A stretch of DNA of 64,000 nt from Polyangiaceae bacterium (lineage in GTDB: Bacteria; Myxococcota_A; Polyangia; Polyangiales; Polyangiaceae): the NCBI GenBank assembly GCA_015075635.1, contig JABTUA010000001.1, positions 1,178,001 through 1,242,000 of the forward strand, read 5' to 3'. Shown one piece after another: positions 28,254-37,330 of the stretch. How positions within the stretch are numbered: the stretch's first letter is position 1; each line of letters starts with the position of its first letter. A model generated the notes under the pieces. The model made no database searches, was not told the origin of the DNA, and saw only the letters and a program-made list of their open reading frames with translations. Both the position numbers and the translations under genes were made by a program.

Positions 28254-29005
28254 TTCTTCCTCGCCTTCTTCTTCGGGACCTTCTTCTTCGCCGGCGCCTT
28301 GTCCGTGCGCAGGCGGGGTGGCTTGCGTCCGACCTGCTCGGCCTTGAACGCGCTCGGACACAGCTCGCTGACGCTGCAGGCGGCGCAGGCCGGCTTGCGC
28401 GCCGAGCACACCCGCCGGCCGTGGAAGATCAGCGTGTGGGACACGCGATCCCAGTGCTCCCGCGGCAGCACGCGCATCAGATCGGTCTCGACCTTCTCGG
28501 GCGTGTCGTGGCGGCTCCAGCCCAGGCGCTGCGAGAGACGCAACACGTGCGTGTCCACCACCACGCCTTCGGGCGTGCCGAACGCCACCCCGAGCACGAC
28601 GTTCGCGGTCTTGCGGCCGACGCCGGGGAGCTTCACCAGCTCGTCCAGCGTCCTCGGCACCTGACCGCCGTGCCGTTCCAGCAGCCCCTTTGCCAGCCCG
28701 GTGATGCTCTTGGTCTTCTGGCGGAAGAAGCCCAAGCTGCCGATGACCTTCTCGACCTCGGCGGGGTCGGCGGCCGCCAGCGCCGCCGCGCTCGGCCAGC
28801 GCCGGAACAGCTCGGGCGTCACCTTGTTCACGGCTACGTCCGTCGCCTGCGCGGACAGCACCGTGGCCACCACGAGCTGGAACGGATCTCGATGGTCGAG
28901 CTCGCAGTGCGCGTCGGGGTGTTGTCTGCAGAGCAGCTCGAACATGCGAGCCACCTGTCCGGATTTCGCGGGGGGAGGGGCTCGACGGCGCGACGACTGC
29001 GACAT
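28250..29005 (-). CDS. nth: Endonuclease III (DNA glycosylase/AP lyase)
   Basis: A 251-residue protein. The helix-hairpin-helix LPGVGRKTANVVLG has the catalytic Lys132, and Asp151 lies in VVDTHV. The [4Fe-4S] cluster is ligated by Cys200, 207, 210 and 216 with the classic C-x6-C-x2-C-x5-C spacing. A Lys-rich tail (about 20 residues) extends the C-terminus, and the N-terminus adds about 18 residues over E. coli Nth. It removes oxidised pyrimidines in base-excision repair. It is the first gene of the minus-strand run leading into the catabolic genes and overlaps the enolase-family gene. Confidence 0.96.
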   Translation of the reverse strand: MSQSSRRRAPPPAKSGQVARMFELLCRQHPDAHCELDHRDPFQLVVATVLSAQATDVAVNKVTPELFRRWPSAAALAAADPAEVEKVIGSLGFFRQKTKSITGLAKGLLERHGGQVPRTLDELVKLPGVGRKTANVVLGVAFGTPEGVVVDTHVLRLSQRLGWSRHDTPEKVETDLMRVLPREHWDRVSHTLIFHGRRVCSARKPACAACSVSELCPSAFKAEQVGRKPPRLRTDKAPAKKKVPKKKARKK

Positions 29006-29155
29006 CAGGTGCGCATGCTAGTTCGGCATTCCATCACTGGCGACAGGAGATGAGCGGCGTTGCCGTCGCAAGCGACACCGGCGCCTCGGCGAGCTGGCGG
29101 CCGTTCACCACGCCTGGCGAGACGCCCCTCTTCCGGCTCGGCGGTCCAAGAATTG

Positions 29156-29238
29156 ACCCGCACCCGCACCCGCACCCGCACCCGGACCTCGGCAGTGGGC
29201 GTTCGGATTCGGGTGCGGGTGCGGGTGCGGGTGCGGGG
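29156..29238. repeat. Inverted arrays of a GGGTGC hexamer
   Basis: About five copies of CACCCG run from 29156 to 29184 and the complementary GGGTGC array runs from about 29209 to 29238. A spacer of about 25 bases separates them. The arms match over about 28 bases and would form a very stable stem-loop in RNA or a cruciform in DNA. The array lies upstream of nth and just before the transposase remnant. Confidence 0.9.
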
Positions 29239-29281
29239 ACGGCCGACCGGAGCGCGATTCCGGTCAGCCATCGCGTAGAGC

Positions 29282-29704
29282 CCGGCAAAGCTTCACGAGC
29301 ATCGCGACAATTCGGTCGAGCGATGCTCGAGGACATCAAGGCGCGCACGGGCACCCTTCCCGGCCAACTCCTGGCGGACGCGAATCATGCGAAGCACTCG
29401 TGCATCGAAGCTGCGACCTGTGCCGGAGTCGAGCCCATCATCGCGATTCCGAAGCGCGATGATGGGCTCGACGAAACCCGTGAGTCCGGAGGTGGACGCC
29501 TGGCTCGAGCGGATGAAGACGGACGAAGGCAAGCGCGCGTATCGCGCCCGCGCGGCACTCTGCGAACTGTCCAACGCTCACCTCGAGTGCCACCACGGCA
29601 CCGCGGCCGTCCTCGTCCGAGGTCTCACGAAGGTCACGTGCGTCGCTCTCCTCGGCGCCATTGCAGCCAACGTCCTCGCTCATGCCGCCACGTGGCTCGC
29701 GTAG
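29282..29704 (+). pseudogene. Decayed IS1182-type transposase fragment
   Basis: Two reading frames together recall the C-terminal half of IS1182-family transposases. The first (to about 29460) reads 'GQLLADANHAKHSCIEAATCAGVEPIIAIPKRDD', matching the usual 'LADAGY..E.N.EA...AGV.P.IA' strand. The second (from about 29465) reads 'VDAWLERMKTDEGKRAYRARAALCELSNAHL' and 'VRGLTKVTCVALLGAIAANV', like the R-M-x-T-x-x-x-K-x-x-Y-x-x-R-A-x-x-x-E-x-x-N-A...RGL-x-K-V ending. A frame change lies between them at a perfect palindrome. No N-terminal half or terminal repeats were found. Non-functional remnant. Confidence 0.7.
29428..29472. repeat. Perfect 18-bp inverted repeat inside the transposase remnant
   Basis: The arms 29428-29445 and 29455-29472 are exact reverse complements, separated by nine bases. 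The frame of the transposase remnant switches just here. The palindrome therefore looks like a mutational fold-back (template-switch) scar, or a later regulatory insertion, not a coding feature. Confidence 0.85.
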
Positions 29705-29780
29705 CGGTCGAGCCTCGAGCGCACGTCCAAAGAGAGCTTGGTCAGGAACACGCTCCGCGCACTCCTGGCCGTTCTTCCTT

Positions 29781-29822
29781 TTGTCGATTTCGCCGGGCGT
29801 CTCCGCCCGACGAAATCGACAA
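29781..29822 (-). terminator. Strong stem-loop downstream of gyrA
   Basis: Arms of 19 bases (29781-29799 and 29804-29822, one mismatch) enclose a four-base loop, 14 bases past the gyrA stop. Such a stem directly after a long gene is a plausible transcription end or mRNA-protecting 3' hairpin. No clear U-tract follows on the gyrA sense strand, so intrinsic termination is not proven. It could also be a remnant of the neighbouring mobile debris. Confidence 0.55.
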
Positions 29823-29836
29823 TGATGGACACCTCT

Positions 29837-32515
29837 TCAGCTCTCGCTCGGCTCGCCCCCGCTCGGCTCGCCTCCGCCCTCGCCGCCGCTGGCCTCGCCG
29901 CCGCTGGCCTCGCCGGTGTCGCCCGACGGGGGCTCGGAGCCGCCGTCGATCTCCGGCGGCATCAAGCTCTCGTCGTCCAGGCCCGACGAGCTCTCACTCA
30001 TGGCCTCGATGGCCACGACGCGCTCGCCTTCTTCGACGCTCATCACCTTCACGCCCTGGGCGTTCCGGCCGGTCTCGCGGATCTCGGAGACGGTGGTGCG
30101 GATGGTCTGACCGCGGTCGGTGATCAACATCACCTCGTCGCCTTCCATCACCAGCGCGATGCCCACCACCGGCCCGTTGCGGTCGCTGGCGTCGATCAGG
30201 ATGATGCCCTTGCCGCCGCGGTTTTGCTGGCGGAACTCCTCGAGCGGCGTGCGCTTGCCGTAGCCGCGCTCGCACACCGCCAGGACCTGCGTGCGCTGCG
30301 GATCGGTAGCCGCGAAGCCCACGACTTGATCTCCCTCGTCGAGATCGATGGCCTTCACGCCGGCTGCGCCGCGGCCCATGGGACGCACTTGCTGCTCGTC
30401 GAAGCGGATGCTCTTGCCGCTCTTGGTGGCGATCAGGAACTCCCGCGAGCCGTCGGTCACCGTCGCCGACAAGAGATGGTCGTCCTCGGCGATCTTCACG
30501 CCGATGATGCCCTTCTCGCGGTAGTTCTCGTACTCGAGGACCTCGGTCTTCTTGATCTGGCCGCCGGTGGTCAAGGTCGTCACGAACAGGCCTTCCTGGA
30601 AGCCGGGGACCGGGGTGATGGCGCGGATGCGCTCGCCCTCCTCGACGCCCAGGAAGTTCACGATGGCGCGCCCCTTGGCTTGGCGCGCCGCCATCGGGAT
30701 CTCGTACACCTTCTTCACGTACAGCTTGCCAGCGTCGCTGAAGAAGAAGACGAAGCTGTGGGTGGAGGCCACGAAGAGCTGGTTCACGAAATCGTCGTCG
30801 CGGGCCTCCATGCCCGTCTTGCCCTTGCCGCCGCGCTTCTGCGCCTTGTAGTCGTTCAGGGCGGTGCGCTTGATGTAGCCCTGGTGGGAGATGGTCACCA
30901 CCATCGGCTCTTCCTGGATCAGATCCTCGATCTGGATCTCGGCCTCGTTCTCCACGATCTCGGTGCGGCGCGGCTCGGCGTGTTTCTCCCGCACCGCGCG
31001 GAGCTCCGCGATGATGACCTCCATCAAGAGCTTCTCGTCGGCCAGGATGGCGCGCAGTCGAGTGATCTCGTTGCACAGCGTGCCGTACTCTTCGGCGAGC
31101 TTCTCGTACTCGAGGCCCGTCAGCTTGGACAGGCGCATCTCCAGGATGGCCTTCGCTTGCCGCTCCGAGAGGCGGTAGTCCTTCACCGCGGCCGCTGCCT
31201 GGATCTCTGCCTCCGGTCGCCCGGAGCGGCGCACGAACTCCTCGAGGCCGGCGAGCGGCAGCGCCATCAGGCGACCCTTGGCCTCGTCGCTGTCGCGCGA
31301 CGCACGGATGGTCTTGATGACGAGGTCCACCTCGGTCACCGCCATGCCGAGGCCTTCGACGATCTCCTTCTGCGCTTCCGCCTGCGCCAGCTCGTAGCGC
31401 GTGCGGCGGCTCACCACCTCGCGCCGGTGCTCGACGAACTGGACCAGCGTCTCCTTGAGGTCCAGGACCGCGGGGCGCCCGTCCACGATGGCGAGGTTGA
31501 TGATGCCGAAGGACGCCTGCATGTCCGTCATGCGGTACAGCTGGTTCAGCACCACGTCCGGGAAGACGTCCTTCTTGAGCTCGACGACGAGACGCATTCC
31601 GTCGCGGTCGCTCTCGTCGCGCACTTCACGGATGCCCTCGACGCGCTTGTCGCGGATCAGCTCGGCGATCTTGGCGGCCAGGCGCGCTTTGTTCACCTGA
31701 TAGGGGATCTCGGTGACCACGATCTGCTCGCGGTCGTTCGAGCCGATGACCTTCTCGACCTCGGTCTTCGCGCGCATCACCACGCTGCCGCGCCCGGTCT
31801 TGTAGGCCTGCCAGATGCCAGAGCGACCGTGGATCATGCCGCCGGTGGGGAAGTCCGGCCCGGGCACGATGGCGATCAGCTCCTCGACCGTCGCCTCCGG
31901 CCTGCCGATCAGGAAGATGGTCGCGTCGATCACCTCCGCCAGGTTGTGGGGCGGGATGTTCGTCGCCATGCCGACGGCGATGCCGCCGGAGCCGTTGACG
32001 AGCAGGTTCGGGAAGCGCGCCGGCAGGACCGTGGGCTCCTGCCCCGACTCGTCGAAGGTCGGGGCGAAGTCGACGGTGTCCTTCTCGATGTCCTCCATCA
32101 GGTCCATGGCGACCTTCGCCATGCGACACTCGGTGTAGCGGTAGGCGGCGGGAGGGTCGCCGTCCACGGAGCCGAAGTTGCCTTGCCCGTCCACCAGCAT
32201 GTGGCGCAGCGAGAAGTCCTGCGCCATGCGCACGAGCGCGTCGTAGACCGCCGCGTCGCCGTGCGGGTGGTACTTGCCTATGACTTCGCCGACCACCAGC
32301 GCGCACTTGCGGTAGCTGGTCGACGGCGTGAGGTTCAGATCGCGCATCGCGTAGAGGATGCGCCGGTGCACCGGCTTCAGACCGTCGCGCACGTCCGGGA
32401 TGGCGCGGCCGATGATCACGCTCATCGCGTAGTCGAGATACGAGGTCCGCATCTCGTCTTGGATGCTGATCGGGTGGTCCTGCGGCGACGGATTCTGGGG
32501 GGGCGGGTTGGCCAT
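29837..32515 (-). CDS. gyrA: DNA gyrase subunit A
   Basis: An 892-residue protein. The breakage-reunion domain has the catalytic Tyr127 in AAYRYTE and the quinolone region [13 protein letters not shown], where the position equal to E. coli Ser83 is Ala88 and the Asp87 equivalent (Asp92) is kept. The C-terminal beta-pinwheel carries the GyrA box QKRGGKG, which separates gyrase from topoisomerase IV. The last 40 residues are a Gly/Glu/Ser tail built on [12 protein letters not shown] units. It introduces negative supercoils with GyrB, which is not in the window. The 281 bases upstream of the ATG hold no gene and should contain its promoter. Confidence 0.98.
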   Translation of the reverse strand: MANPPPQNPSPQDHPISIQDEMRTSYLDYAMSVIIGRAIPDVRDGLKPVHRRILYAMRDLNLTPSTSYRKCALVVGEVIGKYHPHGDAAVYDALVRMAQDFSLRHMLVDGQGNFGSVDGDPPAAYRYTECRMAKVAMDLMEDIEKDTVDFAPTFDESGQEPTVLPARFPNLLVNGSGGIAVGMATNIPPHNLAEVIDATIFLIGRPEATVEELIAIVPGPDFPTGGMIHGRSGIWQAYKTGRGSVVMRAKTEVEKVIGSNDREQIVVTEIPYQVNKARLAAKIAELIRDKRVEGIREVRDESDRDGMRLVVELKKDVFPDVVLNQLYRMTDMQASFGIINLAIVDGRPAVLDLKETLVQFVEHRREVVSRRTRYELAQAEAQKEIVEGLGMAVTEVDLVIKTIRASRDSDEAKGRLMALPLAGLEEFVRRSGRPEAEIQAAAAVKDYRLSERQAKAILEMRLSKLTGLEYEKLAEEYGTLCNEITRLRAILADEKLLMEVIIAELRAVREKHAEPRRTEIVENEAEIQIEDLIQEEPMVVTISHQGYIKRTALNDYKAQKRGGKGKTGMEARDDDFVNQLFVASTHSFVFFFSDAGKLYVKKVYEIPMAARQAKGRAIVNFLGVEEGERIRAITPVPGFQEGLFVTTLTTGGQIKKTEVLEYENYREKGIIGVKIAEDDHLLSATVTDGSREFLIATKSGKSIRFDEQQVRPMGRGAAGVKAIDLDEGDQVVGFAATDPQRTQVLAVCERGYGKRTPLEEFRQQNRGGKGIILIDASDRNGPVVGIALVMEGDEVMLITDRGQTIRTTVSEIRETGRNAQGVKVMSVEEGERVVAIEAMSESSSGLDDESLMPPEIDGGSEPPSGDTGEASGGEASGGEGGGEPSGGEPSES

Positions 32516-32796
32516 GAAGTCGCTTTTTCCGAGCTGCTTCGTTTACCACGGGGAGGCGCCCTCGGCGACCCCCAACGGGCCACGGAACTGCTGGAAAAAC
32601 TGCGAGAAAGTCGGGCGCGCGGCGAGCCCTTCGGTGGCCGCCGTGCGCCCCCCGATCGAGCGCGTTCCAGAGCTCCGCTGCCCAGAGCCGTCGGCGAGGA
32701 GCACGGCTTGGCGTCGAGGAGCGACGCATGCGAGAGTCGCCTGCGGAGAATTGGGCTCGTCGACGCGACGGGGCTCGGTGACGGGCGAGCTCGAGC

Positions 32797-34158
32797 ATGA
32801 CCTACGAACGGACGGCATCAGCTGACGACCACGGCGTCTTCGCCGAGGCCCCGTGGCTGGGCATCGCGATCGCGATCGTGCTCGTCTTCCTCAACGGCTT
32901 CTTCGTCGCGGCGGAGTTCGCGCTGGTCAAGGTCCGGCCGACACAGATCGAGCCCCACCTGAGCCGCGGGAACCGGCGTGCGATCATCGCGCGCCACATG
33001 ATCCGTCACCTGGACGCGTATCTGTCCTCGACCCAATTGGGCATCACGCTCGCCAGCCTCGCACTCGGTTGGATCGGCGAGCCGGCGTTTGCGGCGCTCG
33101 TCCGCCCGCTCCTGATGCGCCTGGGCGATCCGTCGCCGGCGGTGGTCAGCTCCGTCAGCATCAGCGTGGCCTTCGTGAGCATCACCGCCCTGCACATCGT
33201 GATCGGCGAGCTCGCGCCCAAGTCGATAGCGATCCGCAAGGCCGAGCAGTCCGCCCTTTGGACCGCCGTACCGCTGTTCCTGTTCTACAAGCTCACTTTT
33301 CCGGCCATCTGGCTCTTGAACCACGCCGCCAACGCCCTCTTGTTCCTGGTCGGTATTCGCCCGGTCAGCGAGGCAGAGAGCGGTCACTCCAAGGAGGAGC
33401 TGCGAATGCTGCTCGCGTCGGCGGAGGGGAACCCACTCTCGCTCCGGAAGCGCGAGATCGCCGATCGGCTCTTCGACTTCGGGAACAAGCTCGCGCGCCA
33501 GGTGCGGGTTCCGCGACACCAGGTGGTCTGGCTCTCGACCTCGAGCCCCATCGAGGCGAGCCTCGAGCGGGCCCGTGCCTCCGGGTACACGCGGTTCCCG
33601 GTGTGCAAGGAGGGGCTCGACGAAGTCCTGGGGTTCGTTCACATCAAGGACCTGTTTCACGCCAAGGTTCGCCCGGAGTCGCTCGAAGCCGTCACGCGGA
33701 AGCTGGAGTTCGTTCCCGAGACGCTGCCGCTCGACCGCCTGTTCGACCGCATGCAAGCCGGGCGGCTGCACCTGGTGGCCGTAGTGGACGAATACGGTGG
33801 AGTCAGCGGGATCGTGACGCTCGAGGACGTGCTCGAGGACCTGGTGGGGGAGCTGCGTGACGAGTTCGACGAAGGCGAACGACCCAGCCTGGTTCGGATG
33901 GGGGAGGGAGTCTTCGTCGTGTCGGGAGCGATGCTGGTGGGGGAAGTGGAGAGGCTGGCGGGCATCGAGCTGAGCGACCGCGACGAGGACACCCTCGGCG
34001 GCGTCGTCCAATCCGAGCTCGGCCGGCGAGCGCGGGTCGGCGACCGAGTTCGGATCGGCGGCGCCGAAATCGAGGTCGTCGAGGCGAGCCTCGGTCACAT
34101 CGAGGCGCTCCGAGTCGTGGTCGATGCCGGACTCGGGGCGCCGGACGACGAGGCGTGA
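32797..34158 (+). CDS. CNNM/CorC-type membrane protein (DUF21-CBS-CorC_HlyC)
   Basis: A 453-residue protein. The DUF21 membrane domain (about 18-190) begins 'IAIAIVLVFLNGFFVAAEFALVKVRPTQIE' and includes 'TLASLALGWIGEPA'. A CBS pair follows (about 215-340), with 'SGYTRFPVCKEGLDEVLGFVHIKDLF' and 'LVAVVDEYGGVSGIVTLEDVLEDLVGEL'. The C-terminal CorC/HlyC FAD-like domain is at 355-445. The family (CNNM, CorB/C, YfjD) is linked to magnesium or cobalt efflux; 'hemolysin' labels are historical. Inner-membrane protein, transcribed alone and divergent from gyrA. Confidence 0.93.
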   Translation: MTYERTASADDHGVFAEAPWLGIAIAIVLVFLNGFFVAAEFALVKVRPTQIEPHLSRGNRRAIIARHMIRHLDAYLSSTQLGITLASLALGWIGEPAFAALVRPLLMRLGDPSPAVVSSVSISVAFVSITALHIVIGELAPKSIAIRKAEQSALWTAVPLFLFYKLTFPAIWLLNHAANALLFLVGIRPVSEAESGHSKEELRMLLASAEGNPLSLRKREIADRLFDFGNKLARQVRVPRHQVVWLSTSSPIEASLERARASGYTRFPVCKEGLDEVLGFVHIKDLFHAKVRPESLEAVTRKLEFVPETLPLDRLFDRMQAGRLHLVAVVDEYGGVSGIVTLEDVLEDLVGELRDEFDEGERPSLVRMGEGVFVVSGAMLVGEVERLAGIELSDRDEDTLGGVVQSELGRRARVGDRVRIGGAEIEVVEASLGHIEALRVVVDAGLGAPDDEA

Positions 34159-34174
34159 GCGCCGCGACCGCGTG

Positions 34175-34555
34175 TCAGCGGAAGAAGGCCCGGAGCTGCC
34201 AGCCCAGGATCAGCGCCAGCATCAGGCCCACCCAGAACAGCCAGCGCTTGTCGCCGAGCGAGCCGCCGGCGCGCTGGAGCTCGAGCACTTTCAGCCGCGC
34301 CTCGAGCTGAACCAGACGCCGATCCAGCTCGTCCACCCGGTGGTCCGGACGCTCGCTCAGGCGATCGGCCGCGGCCTTGACGCTGAGCAGCGTGTGCTCG
34401 CCGAGGGTCGTCGAGCTGTCCAGCTCCTCCGACGGAGCGGCGGGGCGCGTGCTCGACCGCCGCTCCGGGGGCGGCAGGTCCCGCTCGGTGTCCTGAGACG
34501 AGGCCGCGTTCTTCGGCGTCGGAGGGATGTCGTCGGCGGAGTCCGAGGCGCTCAT
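34175..34555 (-). CDS. Small C-terminally anchored coiled-coil protein, unknown
   Basis: A 126-residue protein from the ATG at 34555. The first 60 residues are Ser/Pro/Asp-rich and probably disordered. A coiled-coil segment follows ('DHRVDELDRRLVQLEARLKVLELQ', about 73-96), then one C-terminal membrane helix 'WLFWVGLMLALILGWQL' ending 'RAFFR'. No known family. It starts 11 bases after the bamA stop on the same strand, so it may be co-transcribed with bamA and act at the inner membrane (inference). Confidence 0.75.
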   Translation of the reverse strand: MSASDSADDIPPTPKNAASSQDTERDLPPPERRSSTRPAAPSEELDSSTTLGEHTLLSVKAAADRLSERPDHRVDELDRRLVQLEARLKVLELQRAGGSLGDKRWLFWVGLMLALILGWQLRAFFR

Positions 34556-34565
34556 CGCTGGGTCA

Positions 34566-37223
34566 TCAGAAGAAGTTGCCGATGGTGAACTCGAACACGC
34601 TCGACTCCTCGTAGGGGAGCGGCTTGAAGGGGAAGCCCCACTCGAAGCGCAGCGGGCCGAGAGGCGAGAACCAACGAATGCCGAAGCCGTAGGAGGTGCG
34701 GAGCGCGGCGAGGCTGGAGAAGCCGTCGAAGCAGGGGCTGGTCTCCTTGAACACCGAGCCCTGATAGGCGAGCGCACCCTGGCCGGCGGTGTCGCAGTAG
34801 TTCTCCTCCAGGTTCCAGGAGTTGCCGGCGTCGGTGAAGAGCACGCCGCGGATGCCGACCTTGTCGATGATCGGGAACTCGATCTCGAGGTTCTGGAAGT
34901 ACATCAGGTTGCCGCCGATGTTCGCCCCGTACGGGATCGGCGAGCTGTTCGGATCCGTGATGGCCATGAGCGGCACGCGCGGGCCCAGGGAGCGGAAGCG
35001 GAAGCCGCGCACGTCGAGGATGCCGCCCAGGAAGAAGCGGGCGAAGATCGGCACGCCGTCTTGCGATGGGCTGGTGACGTGGCCGCCCTCCATGTTGAGC
35101 TTGGCGACGAAGCCGGAGCCGAGCGGGTAGTAGAAGCGCGCCACGCCGCGGTGGCGCAAGAACTCGTTGTCCGAGCCGAAAGAAGAGGCGGCCAGCTCGG
35201 ACGAGCCGCGCAGGTAGACGCCGGCCGTCGGGAAGAGCCGGTTGTCCCGGGTGTCGAAGGTCAGCGCCGGGCGCACGCTGGAGGTGAAGCCGTCGTTGAA
35301 CAGGTTGGCGAGCGGCAGCTGGCGGAACACGCTGGTGCCGCCGGTCTGCCCGAGGATGGTCGAGGTGGTCTGCGTGGACACGTCGTTGAGCTCGGCCGTG
35401 TAGGCCACGCTGGCCGAGAGCTCCGGCTCCACGATCGGGTAGCCGAAGGTGAGCGAGCCGCCGCGGGTGGACTCGCTGAAGTCGTTGTAGATGCGCAGCT
35501 GATCGAACAGATCGATGCTGGCCGAGAAGTCGCTGTCCAGGAAGTAGGGCTCGTAGAAGCGCACGTCGACCAGCTGCCTGAGCCCGCTGACCTGCGCCTG
35601 CAAGGACAGGCTCTGGCCGTTGCCGAACAGGTTCGCCTGCTGCACCTGCGCGGTGGCGATGAAGTTCTCGATGCTGGAGAAGCCGGCTCCCACCTGGAAG
35701 GTGCCGGTGGGGCGCTCGGTCACCTCGATGTAGACGGCCATCTTGTCGGGCGCCGAGCCCTCTTCCGTCGAGATGTCCACGCGCTCGAAGAAGCCCAGGG
35801 CCGTGATGCGCCGCTTGGACCTGTCGAGCCGGGTCTCGTGGAAGAGCTCGCCCTCCTCGACCTCGAGCTCTCGCCTGAGCACCTTGTCGCGGGTCTTGGA
35901 GTTGCCCCGCATCTCGATGCGCTCGAAATAGACGAGGGGGCCGCGCTCCACGGGCACGACGATGTCCACCTCGTGGCGTTCCTGGTCGAGGCGCGTTTGC
36001 GGGTTCGCCTCCACGTTCGCGTAGCCGTGGTCGCGGTACAGCGTGCGTACGGACTGCAGGTCCTCCAGGAGCTCGGCGCGGTTGAAGAAGTCCCCCGGCT
36101 TGGCCCGCACCATGTTGCGGAGCTTGCGGCGGCCGTTGATCGGCTCGACCTCGGTGCCGTCCTTGCCCCGCTCGTAGACCCGAAGCTGCCGGATGCGGTA
36201 GCGAGGGCCCTCGTCGATGGTGATGCTGACCTCGATGCCGTTGCGATCGGGGGTGAGCATCACGCGGGGTGTGCTGATCGAGACCTGAAGGTAGCCGCGG
36301 TCGTAGTAGAGGGCGCTGATCACCGCGATGTCGCGCTCGAAGGCGTCCTGCCGGTAGGGTCCACCCGACCCGAAGGCGAAGAAGCCCGCGTTGCCGGTGA
36401 ACATCAGCTCCCTGAGCTCCTCGTCCGGGATGCTGTGGTTGCCGATGAAGGTGATGCGCCGGACGCTGACCTGCCCGTGCTCCGTGATGGAGAGCTTCAC
36501 GGCCACTTCGTTGTTCTTCTGCGGGACGATCTCGCTCTTCACTTCAGCCAGGAAGAAGCCCCGTTCCGCGTACATGTCGCGGATCTTCTGGATGCTGCGC
36601 CTGACCGCCGGCTGGCTCAAGATGGTGTTGGACTTGACCTCGATGGCCTCGACGAGATCCTCCTCGTCGATCTCCGAGTTGCCCTCGAACACGACCTCCG
36701 AGATGTTGGGCCGCTCGCGCACGAAGAAGCGCAAGGTCACCCCGGCGTCGCTCTTGTCGAGGTCCACCTCGATGTCGTCGAAGAAGCCGGAGTTCCACAG
36801 CTCGCGGACGTCTCCGGTCAGCGCCTCCGGGGCGAAGGTCTGTCCGACGCGCTCGCGCAGGTAGGTGAGGATGTCTTCCTTGGTGACGCGGCGGTTGCCC
36901 TCGACGTCGATGCGCACGATGGTCAGGCCCCGGGCCTTCTCGGCTTCACCCGGCGGCAGGCGCGGCACCGACGGCGCGTCGCCGGCGGCCACGCGCGTCT
37001 TCGGCTTGGGCTCGGCGGGCTTGGGCTCGGCGGGCTTGGGCTCCGCGGGCTTGGGCTCCGCGGGCTTGGGCTCCGCGGGCTTGGGCGCCGGCGGCGGGAC
37101 GCCCTGGGCCCACACCGGCGTCACCCAGAGCAGCGCCAGAAATCCGAGCAGCGCTCGCGCTCGGACCCCCGCCCGGAGGACGAGCCCCAGGCGGCAGAGA
37201 CCGGCGACAAGCAAGACGGGCAT
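34566..37223 (-). CDS. bamA: Outer membrane protein assembly factor BamA
   Basis: An 885-residue Omp85 protein. A signal peptide ('ALLGFLALLWVTPVWAQG') is followed by a linker of six AEPKP units and then five POTRA domains (about 95-440). The 16-strand barrel (about 470-885) has the conserved VRGF motif in 'GGILDVRGFRFRSLGPR'. It ends in Phe (FTIGNFF), the outer-membrane sorting signature. It inserts beta-barrel proteins into the outer membrane. The N-terminal repeat linker makes it longer than E. coli BamA (about 810) and is unusual. bamB-E are not seen; the preceding gene is divergent. Confidence 0.97.
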   Translation of the reverse strand: MPVLLVAGLCRLGLVLRAGVRARALLGFLALLWVTPVWAQGVPPPAPKPAEPKPAEPKPAEPKPAEPKPAEPKPKTRVAAGDAPSVPRLPPGEAEKARGLTIVRIDVEGNRRVTKEDILTYLRERVGQTFAPEALTGDVRELWNSGFFDDIEVDLDKSDAGVTLRFFVRERPNISEVVFEGNSEIDEEDLVEAIEVKSNTILSQPAVRRSIQKIRDMYAERGFFLAEVKSEIVPQKNNEVAVKLSITEHGQVSVRRITFIGNHSIPDEELRELMFTGNAGFFAFGSGGPYRQDAFERDIAVISALYYDRGYLQVSISTPRVMLTPDRNGIEVSITIDEGPRYRIRQLRVYERGKDGTEVEPINGRRKLRNMVRAKPGDFFNRAELLEDLQSVRTLYRDHGYANVEANPQTRLDQERHEVDIVVPVERGPLVYFERIEMRGNSKTRDKVLRRELEVEEGELFHETRLDRSKRRITALGFFERVDISTEEGSAPDKMAVYIEVTERPTGTFQVGAGFSSIENFIATAQVQQANLFGNGQSLSLQAQVSGLRQLVDVRFYEPYFLDSDFSASIDLFDQLRIYNDFSESTRGGSLTFGYPIVEPELSASVAYTAELNDVSTQTTSTILGQTGGTSVFRQLPLANLFNDGFTSSVRPALTFDTRDNRLFPTAGVYLRGSSELAASSFGSDNEFLRHRGVARFYYPLGSGFVAKLNMEGGHVTSPSQDGVPIFARFFLGGILDVRGFRFRSLGPRVPLMAITDPNSSPIPYGANIGGNLMYFQNLEIEFPIIDKVGIRGVLFTDAGNSWNLEENYCDTAGQGALAYQGSVFKETSPCFDGFSSLAALRTSYGFGIRWFSPLGPLRFEWGFPFKPLPYEESSVFEFTIGNFF
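37001..37095 (-). repeat. 15-bp tandem repeats encoding AEPKP in bamA
   Basis: Five near-identical 15-base units plus partial ends encode AEPKP repeats between the signal peptide and POTRA1 of BamA. Units differ only by synonymous GGCTC(G/C)GC changes. In-frame unit loss or gain would alter linker length without breaking the protein. Confidence 0.9.
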
Positions 37224-37330
37224 CGAGGGCCGAGGAAAGGAGCGATCTGGCGAGCCATCTACTCGAAATCGCGAGCGTCCGGGTAGCCTAGGATTGCTCC
37301 TGTCTCAAGTCGCCAGGAAAAACCCCCCAA

